Origin: Bacteroidia bacterium
GTDB taxonomy: Bacteria > Bacteroidota > Bacteroidia > Flavobacteriales > Flavobacteriaceae
DNA: 64,000 nucleotides
Direction of reading: 5' to 3'
NCBI GenBank assembly: GCA_030432635.1
Contig: JAUIMB010000006.1
Location: 1-64,000, forward strand
Both the position numbers and the translations under genes were made by a program. Below the pieces are notes generated by a model, which did no database searches, was not told the origin of the DNA, and worked only from the letters and a program-made list of their open reading frames with translations. Shown here one piece after another: positions 27,080 through 35,143 of this stretch (within the stretch, counting starts at the first letter, position 1; every line of letters begins with the position of its first letter).

Positions 27080-27755
27080 GAATATCATTATTACAGGCAC
27101 CAGTAGAGGTATCGGATTCGAGTTGGTACATCTCTTTGCAAATCAAGGACACAATGTTTTGGCGTTATCTCGAAATGCACAACCCGTGAACAATCTCCAT
27201 TTTGATAATATTTCCTCTTTTGCCTTTGATTTATGTAAAGCAGAAGATTACCTAAATGTTCAAGCCTTTATAGAAAGTGAATTCAAACATGTGGATATCC
27301 TCATTAATAATGCAGGTACACTATTAAACAAACCCTTTGCAGAAACAAGTTTTTTGGATTTTCAACAAGTATATCAAACCAATGTTTTTGGTGTCGCAGA
27401 AATGACAAGAATCGTGTTGCCATTCATGAAGCACGATGGGCATGTTGTAACTATAAGTTCGATGGGTGGTATTCAAGGGAGTATGAAATTTCCAGGGCTT
27501 TCAGCATATAGTTCGAGCAAGGGAGCGGTTATTACCTTAACTGAACTGTTGGCAGAAGAGTATAAAACCACTGGGCCACAATTTAATGTGCTGGCTTTAG
27601 GTGCTGTTCAAACAGAGATGCTCAAGGAAGCTTTTCCAGACTATGATGCGCCAACCACAGCTATGGAAATGGCAAAATATATTTTCGATTTTTCGCTTAA
27701 CGGAAACAAATATTACAACGGGAAAGTGCTTCAGGTTTCCAATTCGACGCCATAG
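27069..27755 (+). CDS. Short-chain dehydrogenase/reductase (SDR)
   Basis: 228 aa classical SDR. The NAD(P) loop TGTSRGIGFELV (about residues 9-20), the NNAG motif (about 80-83), the catalytic Ser in ISSMGG and the YSSSK Tyr-Lys pair (about 148-152) are all present. The substrate is not predictable. The start overlaps the M28 peptidase gene by 11 nt. It converges on the DUF1963 gene with a 3-nt gap and no visible terminator. Confidence 0.9.
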   Translation: MKSKNIIITGTSRGIGFELVHLFANQGHNVLALSRNAQPVNNLHFDNISSFAFDLCKAEDYLNVQAFIESEFKHVDILINNAGTLLNKPFAETSFLDFQQVYQTNVFGVAEMTRIVLPFMKHDGHVVTISSMGGIQGSMKFPGLSAYSSSKGAVITLTELLAEEYKTTGPQFNVLALGAVQTEMLKEAFPDYDAPTTAMEMAKYIFDFSLNGNKYYNGKVLQVSNSTP

Positions 27756-27758
27756 CGA

Positions 27759-28697
27759 TCATGTACCTTGCATTATAAATACAGTTTTGTCAAAGTCTTT
27801 ATTCTTTAAATCGGTTTTTGTGATTCCGAAATAGCAATTTGAATGACCAATGACTTCAAATTTATCATACATTGGAAAAGAGAATAAATTGATGAATTCT
27901 GATCTTAACGATTCTATTTTTGCCTTTTGAGTGGGATCCTTGATATTGGTAATATCTAAATATGAATATGCCCAATCCCAATCTACACCATATTGAATAG
28001 GACAAGGTGTTCCTAGAATTATCTGTTCTTTACATTCAAAATTGTCATAATCACTGATTATCGAATCAAAGGTTCCAGTATCTTCAGCATTCAATTTAGC
28101 AGCATCAAAAACAGAACATTCAGTTGTTGGTGGAATTTGAAAGATTAATTCAAAATCCATGGTTGTTGGCTTAAAGTGATATGCTTCAATTAAATCTACA
28201 GGAAAGTCACTTTTCTGTAGGTCATTTTCAGTAACATCCAAATACAGTACTTTATATTGCGCTTTATCCATTATAAATTCATATTCGGTTCCAAATTCAC
28301 TTTCTGGAGCGACAAAATAACTGAAAAAATAAAGCATGCCCGTTTTCGGAAGTAAGTTCTCATAATCCAAAGATGCAATGTTTGCTAAGTTGAGTTGACC
28401 ATAGAACATCATTGATTTGCCATCATACTTTGGCCAAGAAACTGCTTTCGGTAAATCGGGAGTTCCTCCAAATTTTGAAGCACCCAATGTCAATAGTTTC
28501 CCTTGAGAAATAATAATAGCAGGTTCAATTAACAATTTGACTTTATCTGGCTCATTCCATTCGTATTTTAAAATGGATTTAGTAAAGTTCATTTTATTTT
28601 GTTCTATATTTTCAAGAGTAGTGCTTTGGGCCGAACCCAGAAATACAATACCCATAAGGCATAAGAATATTAGGGATTGAAATGTTTTGATCTTCAT
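27759..28697 (-). CDS. Secreted DUF1963 (YwqG-like) protein
   Basis: 312 aa with an N-terminal signal peptide (IFLCLMGIVFLGSAQ). The DUF1963/YwqG signature is recognisable: SKFGGTPDLPKAVSWP (about 73-88) followed by MMFYGQLNLANI and a MLYFFSYF segment, then a C-terminal QIILGTPCPIQ motif. The biochemical function of the family is unknown. Third gene of a minus-strand unit with the lipoprotein and the HTH-membrane protein upstream (31-nt gap). Confidence 0.75.
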   Translation of the reverse strand: MKIKTFQSLIFLCLMGIVFLGSAQSTTLENIEQNKMNFTKSILKYEWNEPDKVKLLIEPAIIISQGKLLTLGASKFGGTPDLPKAVSWPKYDGKSMMFYGQLNLANIASLDYENLLPKTGMLYFFSYFVAPESEFGTEYEFIMDKAQYKVLYLDVTENDLQKSDFPVDLIEAYHFKPTTMDFELIFQIPPTTECSVFDAAKLNAEDTGTFDSIISDYDNFECKEQIILGTPCPIQYGVDWDWAYSYLDITNIKDPTQKAKIESLRSEFINLFSFPMYDKFEVIGHSNCYFGITKTDLKNKDFDKTVFIMQGT

Positions 28698-28728
28698 ATT
28701 TCATGTATTATTAATAAACCAAATTCGA

Positions 28729-29220
28729 TTATTCTTTCGAAAATGGTAAAAATTTAATTGTTTTGATTGATACGGCTTCAAGATCCTGTAAGTAATCTTG
28801 TCTAGTGGTAATGCTTACTTTAACTGAGTCTTTGAACGTTTGATTATTGGATGTAACCGAAAAACTAAGGATGGAAATTTCAGTAGAATCATTGACGCTA
28901 TGAACATGATCAGTCTTTTTAATGTCTGAAATACTAAAGCCTTTCGGATAATTAAATATAGGAAGACTGTCTTTAGTATAGTTTAATAATTGTTCGTTGA
29001 TGTCTGATTGAAATTCTGGATGCAATTGTTTTAGCTTTACTAAATCAATAAGTTCCATGAATTTTTCTGTACTAATACCTTCCGTAGGAATAGCTATATC
29101 ATCAAACTCACTTTCATAATCTGTAGAGACTTCAAGAGGCATGCTTTCAGACTTCCAAGCGTCATTATTCTTGCAAGCTATGCAGCATAATACCAGTATT
29201 ATAAAAGCCATTTTTTTCAT
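28729..29220 (-). CDS. Small lipoprotein of unknown function
   Basis: 163 aa. Signal MKKMAFIILVLCCIAC gives a lipidated Cys at about 16. The mature N-terminus CKNNDAWKSESMPLEV resembles that of the divergent DUF4349 lipoprotein (CHSNADYKESLPLE). The rest is an alpha/beta domain with no motif I know. Its ATG overlaps the stop of the upstream HTH-membrane gene by 4 nt, so the two are coupled. Confidence 0.65.
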   Translation of the reverse strand: MKKMAFIILVLCCIACKNNDAWKSESMPLEVSTDYESEFDDIAIPTEGISTEKFMELIDLVKLKQLHPEFQSDINEQLLNYTKDSLPIFNYPKGFSISDIKKTDHVHSVNDSTEISILSFSVTSNNQTFKDSVKVSITTRQDYLQDLEAVSIKTIKFLPFSKE

Positions 29221-30104
29221 TTTACTGTAAATTTTAAGGATTTGATTTTATGCTGTTCATAGTGCTTGTCTAAAATCTTGATTTGCTTTAACGTTTTTGT
29301 TGGGATAGTAAGTAGTCTTATGAAGTCCTCTTTAGAATATTTTTCGATACCTATTTGATTGTCATATAACCTATAAATTTTAACATCGTCATGAAATAAC
29401 TGTTCAAGGTTTTTTTTGTGCTTGGTCCAATCCGTTACATTTCCATTGGTATAATATTTAAGCATTAACGCATAATTGTCACTGTCGAGTTTGACGACCG
29501 TATTTTTATTGGCATCTATCGAACGAACAATAGTATCTGTTTTATGGTATGGTGAGGTTACCACAAATTTAATGTGGTCTTCCTTAATACTATAGTTGAA
29601 GCAACCTAAACTGTCTGTTTTTAAGTATATAGGTGATTGGTCGTTGAAAAGTATTTTAATATCTATAGGAATGCTTGTAATACCATTTTCGTTGAGGTCG
29701 TCAATGAAGCAAAATTGAAACTCGTTTTTTGAATTAATTTGAGTAAAAAACACAACAAACAATGGAAGTGCAGCGGCAAACCAAGCTATTTTTTTATTTC
29801 TTCGAGGTGTCTTTATTTTGGGATGGTCGTTCCTAAAGGCATGCCAATTCTCTTGTCCGACATATCGACTTAATAAATTGAGCATATCAATTCGAGGTAA
29901 TTTCGAATGGTCTTTTTTGAAGTACGTGTAAAACCACTTTTCACTCACTCTCGCCTTTACTTTAGTAAATAAGTCTTCCTGAAACCTTAGAATATCATCA
30001 CCATTCCAATTTTTAACATCTGATGGTACGCTATGATGCTCCAAAAATTTGGCTACGACTGCATTCTTTAACAGGTTGAATTGATGTTGCTCTTTGGTGC
30101 TCAT
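29217..30104 (-). CDS. Putative HTH-transmembrane one-component regulator
   Basis: 295 aa. The N-terminal ~95 residues match a pattern common in Bacteroidota: VSEKWFYTYFKK ... LPRIDMLNLLSRYVGQENWHAFR, which reads as a helix-turn-helix-like module ('recognise, then StLn-LS-YlG--W--F'). A transmembrane helix follows (about 108-124, IAWFAAALPLFVVFFTQ), then a periplasmic domain of about 170 residues. This ToxR-like layout suggests a membrane-bound regulator; the function is inferred. Its promoter region carries a phased array of TTGTAA/TTACAA sites. First gene of a three-gene operon. Confidence 0.55.
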   Translation of the reverse strand: MSTKEQHQFNLLKNAVVAKFLEHHSVPSDVKNWNGDDILRFQEDLFTKVKARVSEKWFYTYFKKDHSKLPRIDMLNLLSRYVGQENWHAFRNDHPKIKTPRRNKKIAWFAAALPLFVVFFTQINSKNEFQFCFIDDLNENGITSIPIDIKILFNDQSPIYLKTDSLGCFNYSIKEDHIKFVVTSPYHKTDTIVRSIDANKNTVVKLDSDNYALMLKYYTNGNVTDWTKHKKNLEQLFHDDVKIYRLYDNQIGIEKYSKEDFIRLLTIPTKTLKQIKILDKHYEQHKIKSLKFTVK

Positions 30105-30114
30105 TGATTTTTAA

Positions 30115-30179
30115 GCGTTGTAAATCAGATGGTTGTGCGTTGTAAATCGTTTTACAATGGCTTTACAAGACTATTACAA
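30115..30179. promoter_or_regulatory. Phased TTGTAA/TTACAA repeat cluster (putative operators)
   Basis: GCGTTGTAAATC occurs twice, at 30115-30126 and 30137-30148 (22-bp period). TTACAA occurs at 30152, 30163 and 30174 (11-bp period). All five half-sites share the hexamer or its complement and lie on one DNA face, between the divergent HTH-membrane gene and the DUF4349 gene. Confidence 0.55.
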
Positions 30180-30235
30180 CCCAAAATGAGAATTTCAATT
30201 TAGGTTTGATCCATAATCATTAAAAATATAAAATT

Positions 30236-31108
30236 ATGAATGCAATGTCAGTTAAATCAAAAATTAAATATTTATGTGTTTTAATACTCATATTGGTTTT
30301 AGAAGCTTGTCACTCGAATGCAGATTATAAGGAAAGCCTTCCTTTAGAAACAGCAGATGTTGGTATGGATTATGAAGCATTAAGGTCAGAAGATGACATC
30401 ACGCTAAGTTCTGAAGTTTCTATAAATACCATTCCGAAGGATTTAAAAATCATTAAGTCTGCAAACGCTAAATACAAAGTCGATAATGTGAAATTGGCAA
30501 CCAGAAGCATAAAGCGTATTGCACAGCGTTACCATGCCTATATTTCCGATTTAAGATATACAAATGATTTGTATCGTAAGGAAAATCGATTTACTATTAA
30601 AATTCCACAGCAGTATTTTGATACCATGATGGATTCTATAGGTTTGGTAGTTGACTTTGTTGAATATGAAAATATTACAACCAAGGATGTCACTGAAGAA
30701 TATATTGATATTGAAACACGGTTAAAGACCAAGTTGGAAGTAAAGTCACGTTACGAAGGGATATTGCGAAAAAACGCGAAAACAGTAGAGGATATCCTTA
30801 AGACTGAAGAAAAATTGCGTATCATTCAAGAGGAAATTGAATCGGCTCAAGGCCGTTTGAAATACCTCACTAATAAGGTGTCTTATAGTACTATTCAAAT
30901 TGATTTGTACGAGACGGTTGAATATACTGAAGAACCCGAAAGTTATTCCAAAACCTTTTTTGCAAAGGGTAAAGAAGGGTTTGCCAATGGTTGGAGTATT
31001 GTTGAAGGTTTTGTGTTAGGGTTACTTTACATTTGGCCTTTGGTACTTTTGGGAACAATTTTATTTGTAGCTCTAAGAGCTAGAGTGATGAAATCTAAGG
31101 GCAAATAG
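30236..31108 (+). CDS. DUF4349 lipoprotein
   Basis: 290 aa. Lipoprotein signal (CVLILILVLEAC, Cys about 24), then a periplasmic DUF4349 domain: IKSANAKYKVDNVKLATRSI, TIKIPQQYFDTMMDSIG, the helical EEYIDIETRLKTKLEVKSRYEGIL stretch (long coiled coil about 145-205) and LTNKVSYSTIQIDLYE. A C-terminal transmembrane helix (about 260-280) and basic tail follow. Function of the family is unknown; an envelope role is likely. Divergent from the putative HTH-membrane regulator and sharing its repeat cluster. Confidence 0.8.
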   Translation: MNAMSVKSKIKYLCVLILILVLEACHSNADYKESLPLETADVGMDYEALRSEDDITLSSEVSINTIPKDLKIIKSANAKYKVDNVKLATRSIKRIAQRYHAYISDLRYTNDLYRKENRFTIKIPQQYFDTMMDSIGLVVDFVEYENITTKDVTEEYIDIETRLKTKLEVKSRYEGILRKNAKTVEDILKTEEKLRIIQEEIESAQGRLKYLTNKVSYSTIQIDLYETVEYTEEPESYSKTFFAKGKEGFANGWSIVEGFVLGLLYIWPLVLLGTILFVALRARVMKSKGK

Positions 31109-31118
31109 TAATTTTGTG

Positions 31119-32108
31119 TCATTCATCCTTATACACATTAAAACCGATACCAATGCCATAATTGTTGAGGTTGTTGCGCAATAAGCCTGATTCAATGCCA
31201 TTACCTTTTTTAAATTGAACCCAATTGTTACCATTGATAAATATGCGCTTGATGAATGTGTTGTGCGATGGAATTTCATCAGTAAAAGGGAGTAGAGGTC
31301 TAAAGTTGGTCGGAATTTTTACGATGCCATTTTTGGTCTTTATTTCCTTATACTTTTTGTTAGGCAAGAGTTTTCCATTTTGATCTGTGTATCCCAATAC
31401 TTGAAGTGAAACAAAAAAGCCATTTTCAGGAATCATCAAGTCATATGCACTGACATCGAGTTCAAAAGCATCACCATCTTTTTCAGTAGCTCTAAATACG
31501 ATATTCGCATAGGTCAGTGGTTTACTTGGATAGCCATTATCATTGCTGTAGAATTTTACCTTGAATAATGTGGAAAACTTCCGTTTATCTGCATTGGCAC
31601 GCTTGCGTTTTTTCCAATCGCGAGACTCTAAACTGATTGGAAATAGCACAGTAGTGATTTTTTTGAGTTTGTCATCTTCATTTGGAAAGAAAACGGCAAT
31701 TTCACTCTCTATGGTTGGTAGCCAACATTTATAATAATCATCATCGAGATACGGTTTAATGGTTTCCTTTTTGAATTTCCGATTGCGAATAACCGTAATT
31801 ACGACTTCATCAAGTTTATCGGCTTCTACGTACATTTCGATGGTATTGGGTAAATCACTTGTTGCCAAAGCGAGTTCTTTATAGCCTAAAGCCGAGATAT
31901 ATAGCGAATCAACATCAGGATATAGTTTTTTGGTAAAGGTAAATCTGCCTTCATCATCAGCAAACAACCCTTGTCCGTCACCAAATGAAATCGTGGCATA
32001 AGACACGGGATATTGGGTTTCATGATCAATGATCTTGTTTTGAGAATGTGATAAGAAACCACAGTTTAACACAAATACAAGGATTAAAGCAGTTGTTCTG
32101 TTTAGCAT
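31119..32108 (-). CDS. CarboxypepD_reg-like surface or periplasmic protein
   Basis: 329 aa with signal peptide (LILVFVLNCGFLSHSQ). Residues about 25-105 form the carboxypeptidase regulatory-like beta-sandwich common in Bacteroidota envelope proteins (YPVSYATISFGDGQGLFADDEGRFTF, ISALGYKELAL). The rest is an alpha/beta domain with VVITVIRNRKFKKE at the junction and no catalytic motif I recognise. Convergent with the DUF4349 gene, 10 nt apart. Confidence 0.7.
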   Translation of the reverse strand: MLNRTTALILVFVLNCGFLSHSQNKIIDHETQYPVSYATISFGDGQGLFADDEGRFTFTKKLYPDVDSLYISALGYKELALATSDLPNTIEMYVEADKLDEVVITVIRNRKFKKETIKPYLDDDYYKCWLPTIESEIAVFFPNEDDKLKKITTVLFPISLESRDWKKRKRANADKRKFSTLFKVKFYSNDNGYPSKPLTYANIVFRATEKDGDAFELDVSAYDLMIPENGFFVSLQVLGYTDQNGKLLPNKKYKEIKTKNGIVKIPTNFRPLLPFTDEIPSHNTFIKRIFINGNNWVQFKKGNGIESGLLRNNLNNYGIGIGFNVYKDE

Positions 32109-32155
32109 TTGATGATTTTTTCAATAGTTATAAATATACATAATAACTCGTTGGA

Positions 32156-32186
32156 ACAAAAAAACCACTGCGATTGACAGTGGTTT
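32156..32186 (-). terminator. Terminator of the DUF6249 gene
   Basis: On the minus strand AAACCACTG-(7 nt)-CAGTGGTTT plus a T-run; 9-bp perfect stem, just after the DUF6249 stop codon. Confidence 0.75.
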
Positions 32187-32209
32187 CAGGATTGATTGGT
32201 TAAATTGGT

Positions 32210-32557
32210 CTATTCCTTATCTAATTTTTTGGTTAGGGTAAATCCTGTAAACAAGCCAATACCAGCCATTAAGAAAATAGTTCCAGGAAATGCCACTTCT
32301 TCCTCAACACCAAGATTGTAATGTAAAATTGAGGCGATAAAAATCCCAACACCAATACCCATGAGAAGTAAGGCAATATTGAGGATGAGCACTTTCCATA
32401 TTGGAGCGGTGTGACTTTTGCCTTTTACAAAAATACTGGCATCTGCACCTTTTTCAATCAGTGCCAAACGCTCTTTATTACGTGTTGAAAAATACAAGTA
32501 AAATACACCAAATATTGCTCCTACAATAACAGGCATGATTATTAGTTCTGATCCCAT
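32210..32557 (-). CDS. DUF6249-type small membrane protein
   Basis: 115 aa with three hydrophobic helices (about 5-23, 53-73 and 87-107), a basic cytoplasmic segment RNKERLALIEKGADASIF between the first two, and a KKLDKE tail. This layout matches the small DUF6249 proteins that, in Bacteroidota, often sit beside ECF sigma genes (recollection). Function unknown. It has its own terminator and is divergent from the ECF sigma gene with a matching ECF-type promoter. Confidence 0.75.
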   Translation of the reverse strand: MGSELIIMPVIVGAIFGVFYLYFSTRNKERLALIEKGADASIFVKGKSHTAPIWKVLILNIALLLMGIGVGIFIASILHYNLGVEEEVAFPGTIFLMAGIGLFTGFTLTKKLDKE

Positions 32558-32602
32558 AGTGTTTCGTTTTTAATTGATTAATTTTATGTGTTCATGGTTT
32601 AT

Positions 32603-32629
32603 GACGACAACTTTTGGGTTATGGTTACA
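32603..32629 (-). promoter_or_regulatory. ECF-type promoter of the DUF6249 gene (TGTAACC-N16-CGTC)
   Basis: Minus strand: TGTAACC (complement of 32623-32629), 16-nt spacer, CGTC followed by ATA (complement of 32603-32606 and beyond). It is 46 nt before the DUF6249 ATG. The elements and spacing are identical to the divergent sigma-gene promoter. Confidence 0.65.
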
Positions 32630-32658
32630 GATACATTCAATTATTTTTGTTCGCCACT

Positions 32659-32685
32659 TGTAACCTTTAGGTTAAAAATATCGTC
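32659..32685 (+). promoter_or_regulatory. ECF-type promoter of the sigma factor gene (TGTAACC-N16-CGTC)
   Basis: TGTAACC at 32659-32665, 16-nt spacer, CGTC at 32682-32685 followed by ATAT. AAC/CGTC elements at this spacing are typical of ECF sigma promoters. The -10 ends only 10 nt before the ATG, so the mRNA would have almost no leader. Confidence 0.65.
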
Positions 32686-32695
32686 ATATGCTAAA

Positions 32696-33286
32696 ATGAC
32701 CACTAACGACGACCAAATAATCATCAATCGAATTCTGGAAGGCGATACGCAGGCTTTTGCAGTATTGGTCGACCGTTATAAAAGTTTGGTCTTTACAGTG
32801 ACGATGCGAATGCTTAAACATAAGGAAGAAGCCGAAGAGGTTGCCCAAGATACCTTTATAAAGGTGTTTGGGTCTCTTAAAAATTTTAAAGGCGACTCCA
32901 AGTTGTCTACTTGGTTGTATCGAATTGCATATAACTCCAGTTTAGATCGCATAAAGAAAAACAAGAAGCATTTGAATGATGTGGAAATCAACCAGTTTAC
33001 CACACATCAAATCAAAACCTTGGATAATGCCTTGGATAAGCTTCAACAAGATGAGCAATCTAAAGCAATACAGCGTTGCATTGGGCAATTGCCTAGTGAG
33101 GATAGTATCTTGTTGACCTTTTATTACTTTGAAGAGTTGACCTTAAAGGATATTTCAGAGGTGATGGGCATTACCACAAATTCAGTTAAGGTAAAGTTGT
33201 TTCGAAGCCGAAAAAGATTGGCGACGATTTTGAAAGCACAGTTAGAACCAGAAATTATTGATTATTATGAACGAGAACGTAGATAA
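32696..33286 (+). CDS. ECF-type RNA polymerase sigma factor
   Basis: 196 aa. Sigma region 2 is clear (AFAVLVDRYKSLVFTVTMRM ... EEVAQDTFIKVFGSL ... KLSTWLYRIAYNSSLDRIKK, about residues 20-90), as is region 4 (LPSEDSILLTFYYFEELTLKDISEVMGITTNSVKVKLFRSRKRL, about 140-185). The ORF track begins at 32588, but the first 36 codons cross the promoter; ATG 32696 (MTTNDDQ) is the proper start. Overlap of 20 nt with the next gene indicates a sigma/anti-sigma pair. Autoregulation is inferred from the promoter. Confidence 0.93.
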   Translation: MTTNDDQIIINRILEGDTQAFAVLVDRYKSLVFTVTMRMLKHKEEAEEVAQDTFIKVFGSLKNFKGDSKLSTWLYRIAYNSSLDRIKKNKKHLNDVEINQFTTHQIKTLDNALDKLQQDEQSKAIQRCIGQLPSEDSILLTFYYFEELTLKDISEVMGITTNSVKVKLFRSRKRLATILKAQLEPEIIDYYERERR

Positions 33287-33680
33287 ACAACTTGATGAAC
33301 TCTCAAAAAAAGTGTTGCTAAAAACCAGAGTTGAGCAACCAAGCTTTGATTTTACGAACAACGTCATGTCAAAAATCGAGAGTTTTAGCGCTTCAAGTAT
33401 TACGACTTACGAGCCCTTAATTTCAAAGCGGTCTTGGATTCTTATGGGAATTGCCCTTATGTCAATTTGTGGCTTTGCCTTTTTTGGAACTTTTAATGCC
33501 AAGGACAGTTGGTTAGACGCTTTAGGACTTGATAGGTTTTTGGAATTTAGTATTCCAAATCCATTGTCCAACCTAGAATTTTCCAATACTGTGTTTTATG
33601 CCTTATTGTTATTTTCAATAATGCTTTGTATACAAATACCAATACTAAAAACATATTACGATAAGCGAATTCAACTTTAA
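33267..33680 (+). CDS. Probable membrane anti-sigma partner of the ECF factor
   Basis: 137 aa. A cytoplasmic N-terminal segment (MNENVDKQLDELSKKVLLKTRVEQPSFDFTNNVMSKI) precedes two transmembrane helices (about 53-71 and 108-126). Position right behind, and overlapping, the sigma gene is the standard place for an anti-sigma factor, but there is no zinc-binding HxxxCxxC motif and no FecR domain. The ORF track starts at TTG 33258; ATG 33267 is more likely. The stop interlocks with that of the convergent membrane gene (TTAA). Confidence 0.65.
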   Translation: MNENVDKQLDELSKKVLLKTRVEQPSFDFTNNVMSKIESFSASSITTYEPLISKRSWILMGIALMSICGFAFFGTFNAKDSWLDALGLDRFLEFSIPNPLSNLEFSNTVFYALLLFSIMLCIQIPILKTYYDKRIQL

Positions 33681-34996
33681 TCCTTGAAGTACCAAAATGG
33701 GATCTGCTCGATGGCCCAATACGTGGTGTCTTTTTTTCTGATTCGTTTTCTCACAATTTTAAGTAAATGTCTTCCTTTTTGTAAACTGTCAATGTTTACA
33801 TAGGTTTCAAAGCCCAATTCGTTCTTGAAATTTTGCGACAGTATGAAATCAGAGTCATATTTAGTCGAGTCTATTCGAATAGAATATATAAAATTGAAGG
33901 TTTTGAGATAGGCTTGCCTTAAGCTATCTTGTTTTGAGTGATCATTGAATTCAAAGCTGATCATATCATTCTGTAGGCCTCTAATGTCTTTTTTAGGTTT
34001 AAGTCCTGGGTTGAAACTAAAAATGCGATCTTCGATATCCTCTTGGTAGACCATAAAGACTTGTAAATACGATTCATTGATTACTTTGGAAGGAATTGTT
34101 ACATCTCCAGTAAACTGATTGTTTAGCATTAATTGATCTTCATAGTTTTTATTGTTCGCCACAATAGCACCTGATGACAAATTAGCATTGATGTAATTGG
34201 AATTTTGATGATAGAATGATGATAGCATTAAAATTAATATATAAAACGGAACCAAAATCATACTCAGTCGCCTTCCAAATTTATGATCCAGAAAGTTGTA
34301 AATCAATGGTCGATATAAAAACGATAGTGTGATAAAACTGAACAGCCAATAAACGGGAAAATAGATTTTAGAAAGCCACTTTTTCTTTTTTAAAAACCCA
34401 AGGGTCATAAAATCTATGAATGTAAAGAGCATTCCTAAGCAAATAAATAGCATCAAAGGAATGCCTATGCCTTTAGAAACCCAACCAGGTAACCAATCAC
34501 TGTCAATGATATAATTTCCGATAAGTGCAATGGTAACAATGGTAAATGTTAGGGCAAGGACGTAAAAAATCAGCAAAAATGAAATTGCAAATATGATACT
34601 GCAATAGTTTTCCAAAGTGGCAATGTACCTGTCGAATGAGCCGACTTTCTTTTTCAGATATCTGGTGAACTTCTGACTGTATTTAAGTTCGTCATAATCA
34701 ATATCTCCTGAAACATATCTCAAGCCTAAAGCACCAATCCACAATCCTCTTAACAAAACATGTAGCAGTAAATTGAAAATAAGGATAGCACAGGAAATTT
34801 GTGCAATTAGAGAGATGAAGAATTTATAGATTTGTTCTGTGTTCTTGGCCTCGTCCATACTATTGCTAATGGGTTCATAGGCTGTAAATAGTCCAAAAAT
34901 GGCAAACCCAGAGATGAGTAATTCGAGTTGCCAGCTTTCTTCTTGAAGTTTTTGAAGTAATTTTTTAAAGGCTGGATTGTTATAGTCTTGGCTCAT
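33677..34996 (-). CDS. Polytopic membrane protein of unknown function
   Basis: 439 aa; not recognised. About six hydrophobic helices occur in the first 260 residues: around 28-44, 65-85, 135-165, 178-200, 215-235 and 245-262. A soluble domain of about 170 residues follows with INESYLQVFMVYQEDIED and GRHLLKIVRKRIRKKDTTYWAIEQIPFWYF. The N-terminus FKKLLQKLQEESWQLELLISGFAIFG is conserved-looking. No catalytic motif is seen. It overlaps the anti-sigma gene's stop on the opposite strand. Confidence 0.65.
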   Translation of the reverse strand: MSQDYNNPAFKKLLQKLQEESWQLELLISGFAIFGLFTAYEPISNSMDEAKNTEQIYKFFISLIAQISCAILIFNLLLHVLLRGLWIGALGLRYVSGDIDYDELKYSQKFTRYLKKKVGSFDRYIATLENYCSIIFAISFLLIFYVLALTFTIVTIALIGNYIIDSDWLPGWVSKGIGIPLMLFICLGMLFTFIDFMTLGFLKKKKWLSKIYFPVYWLFSFITLSFLYRPLIYNFLDHKFGRRLSMILVPFYILILMLSSFYHQNSNYINANLSSGAIVANNKNYEDQLMLNNQFTGDVTIPSKVINESYLQVFMVYQEDIEDRIFSFNPGLKPKKDIRGLQNDMISFEFNDHSKQDSLRQAYLKTFNFIYSIRIDSTKYDSDFILSQNFKNELGFETYVNIDSLQKGRHLLKIVRKRIRKKDTTYWAIEQIPFWYFKD

Positions 34997-35143
34997 TTAG
35001 TTGGCTTTTGCGATTAAAGATAATCACTTTTACTTATAAAATTAAGGAACTCTCAATGGCAAGCTTCTATAAGTAAACCCTTATAATCAATAAAACATGG
35101 TAACATCAATGATTTTTTTATTCCATTTTAGGACAGGAATCGC

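Noticed and set aside
30115-30179. GCGTTGTAAATC repeats as a small CRISPR array
   Set aside because: Only two 12-bp repeats with a 10-bp gap, no cas genes; the phased half-site pattern fits operators better.
32588-32695. 36-codon N-terminal extension of the ECF sigma ORF
   Set aside because: It runs through the ECF-type promoters and is not sigma-like; ATG 32696 begins the conserved protein.
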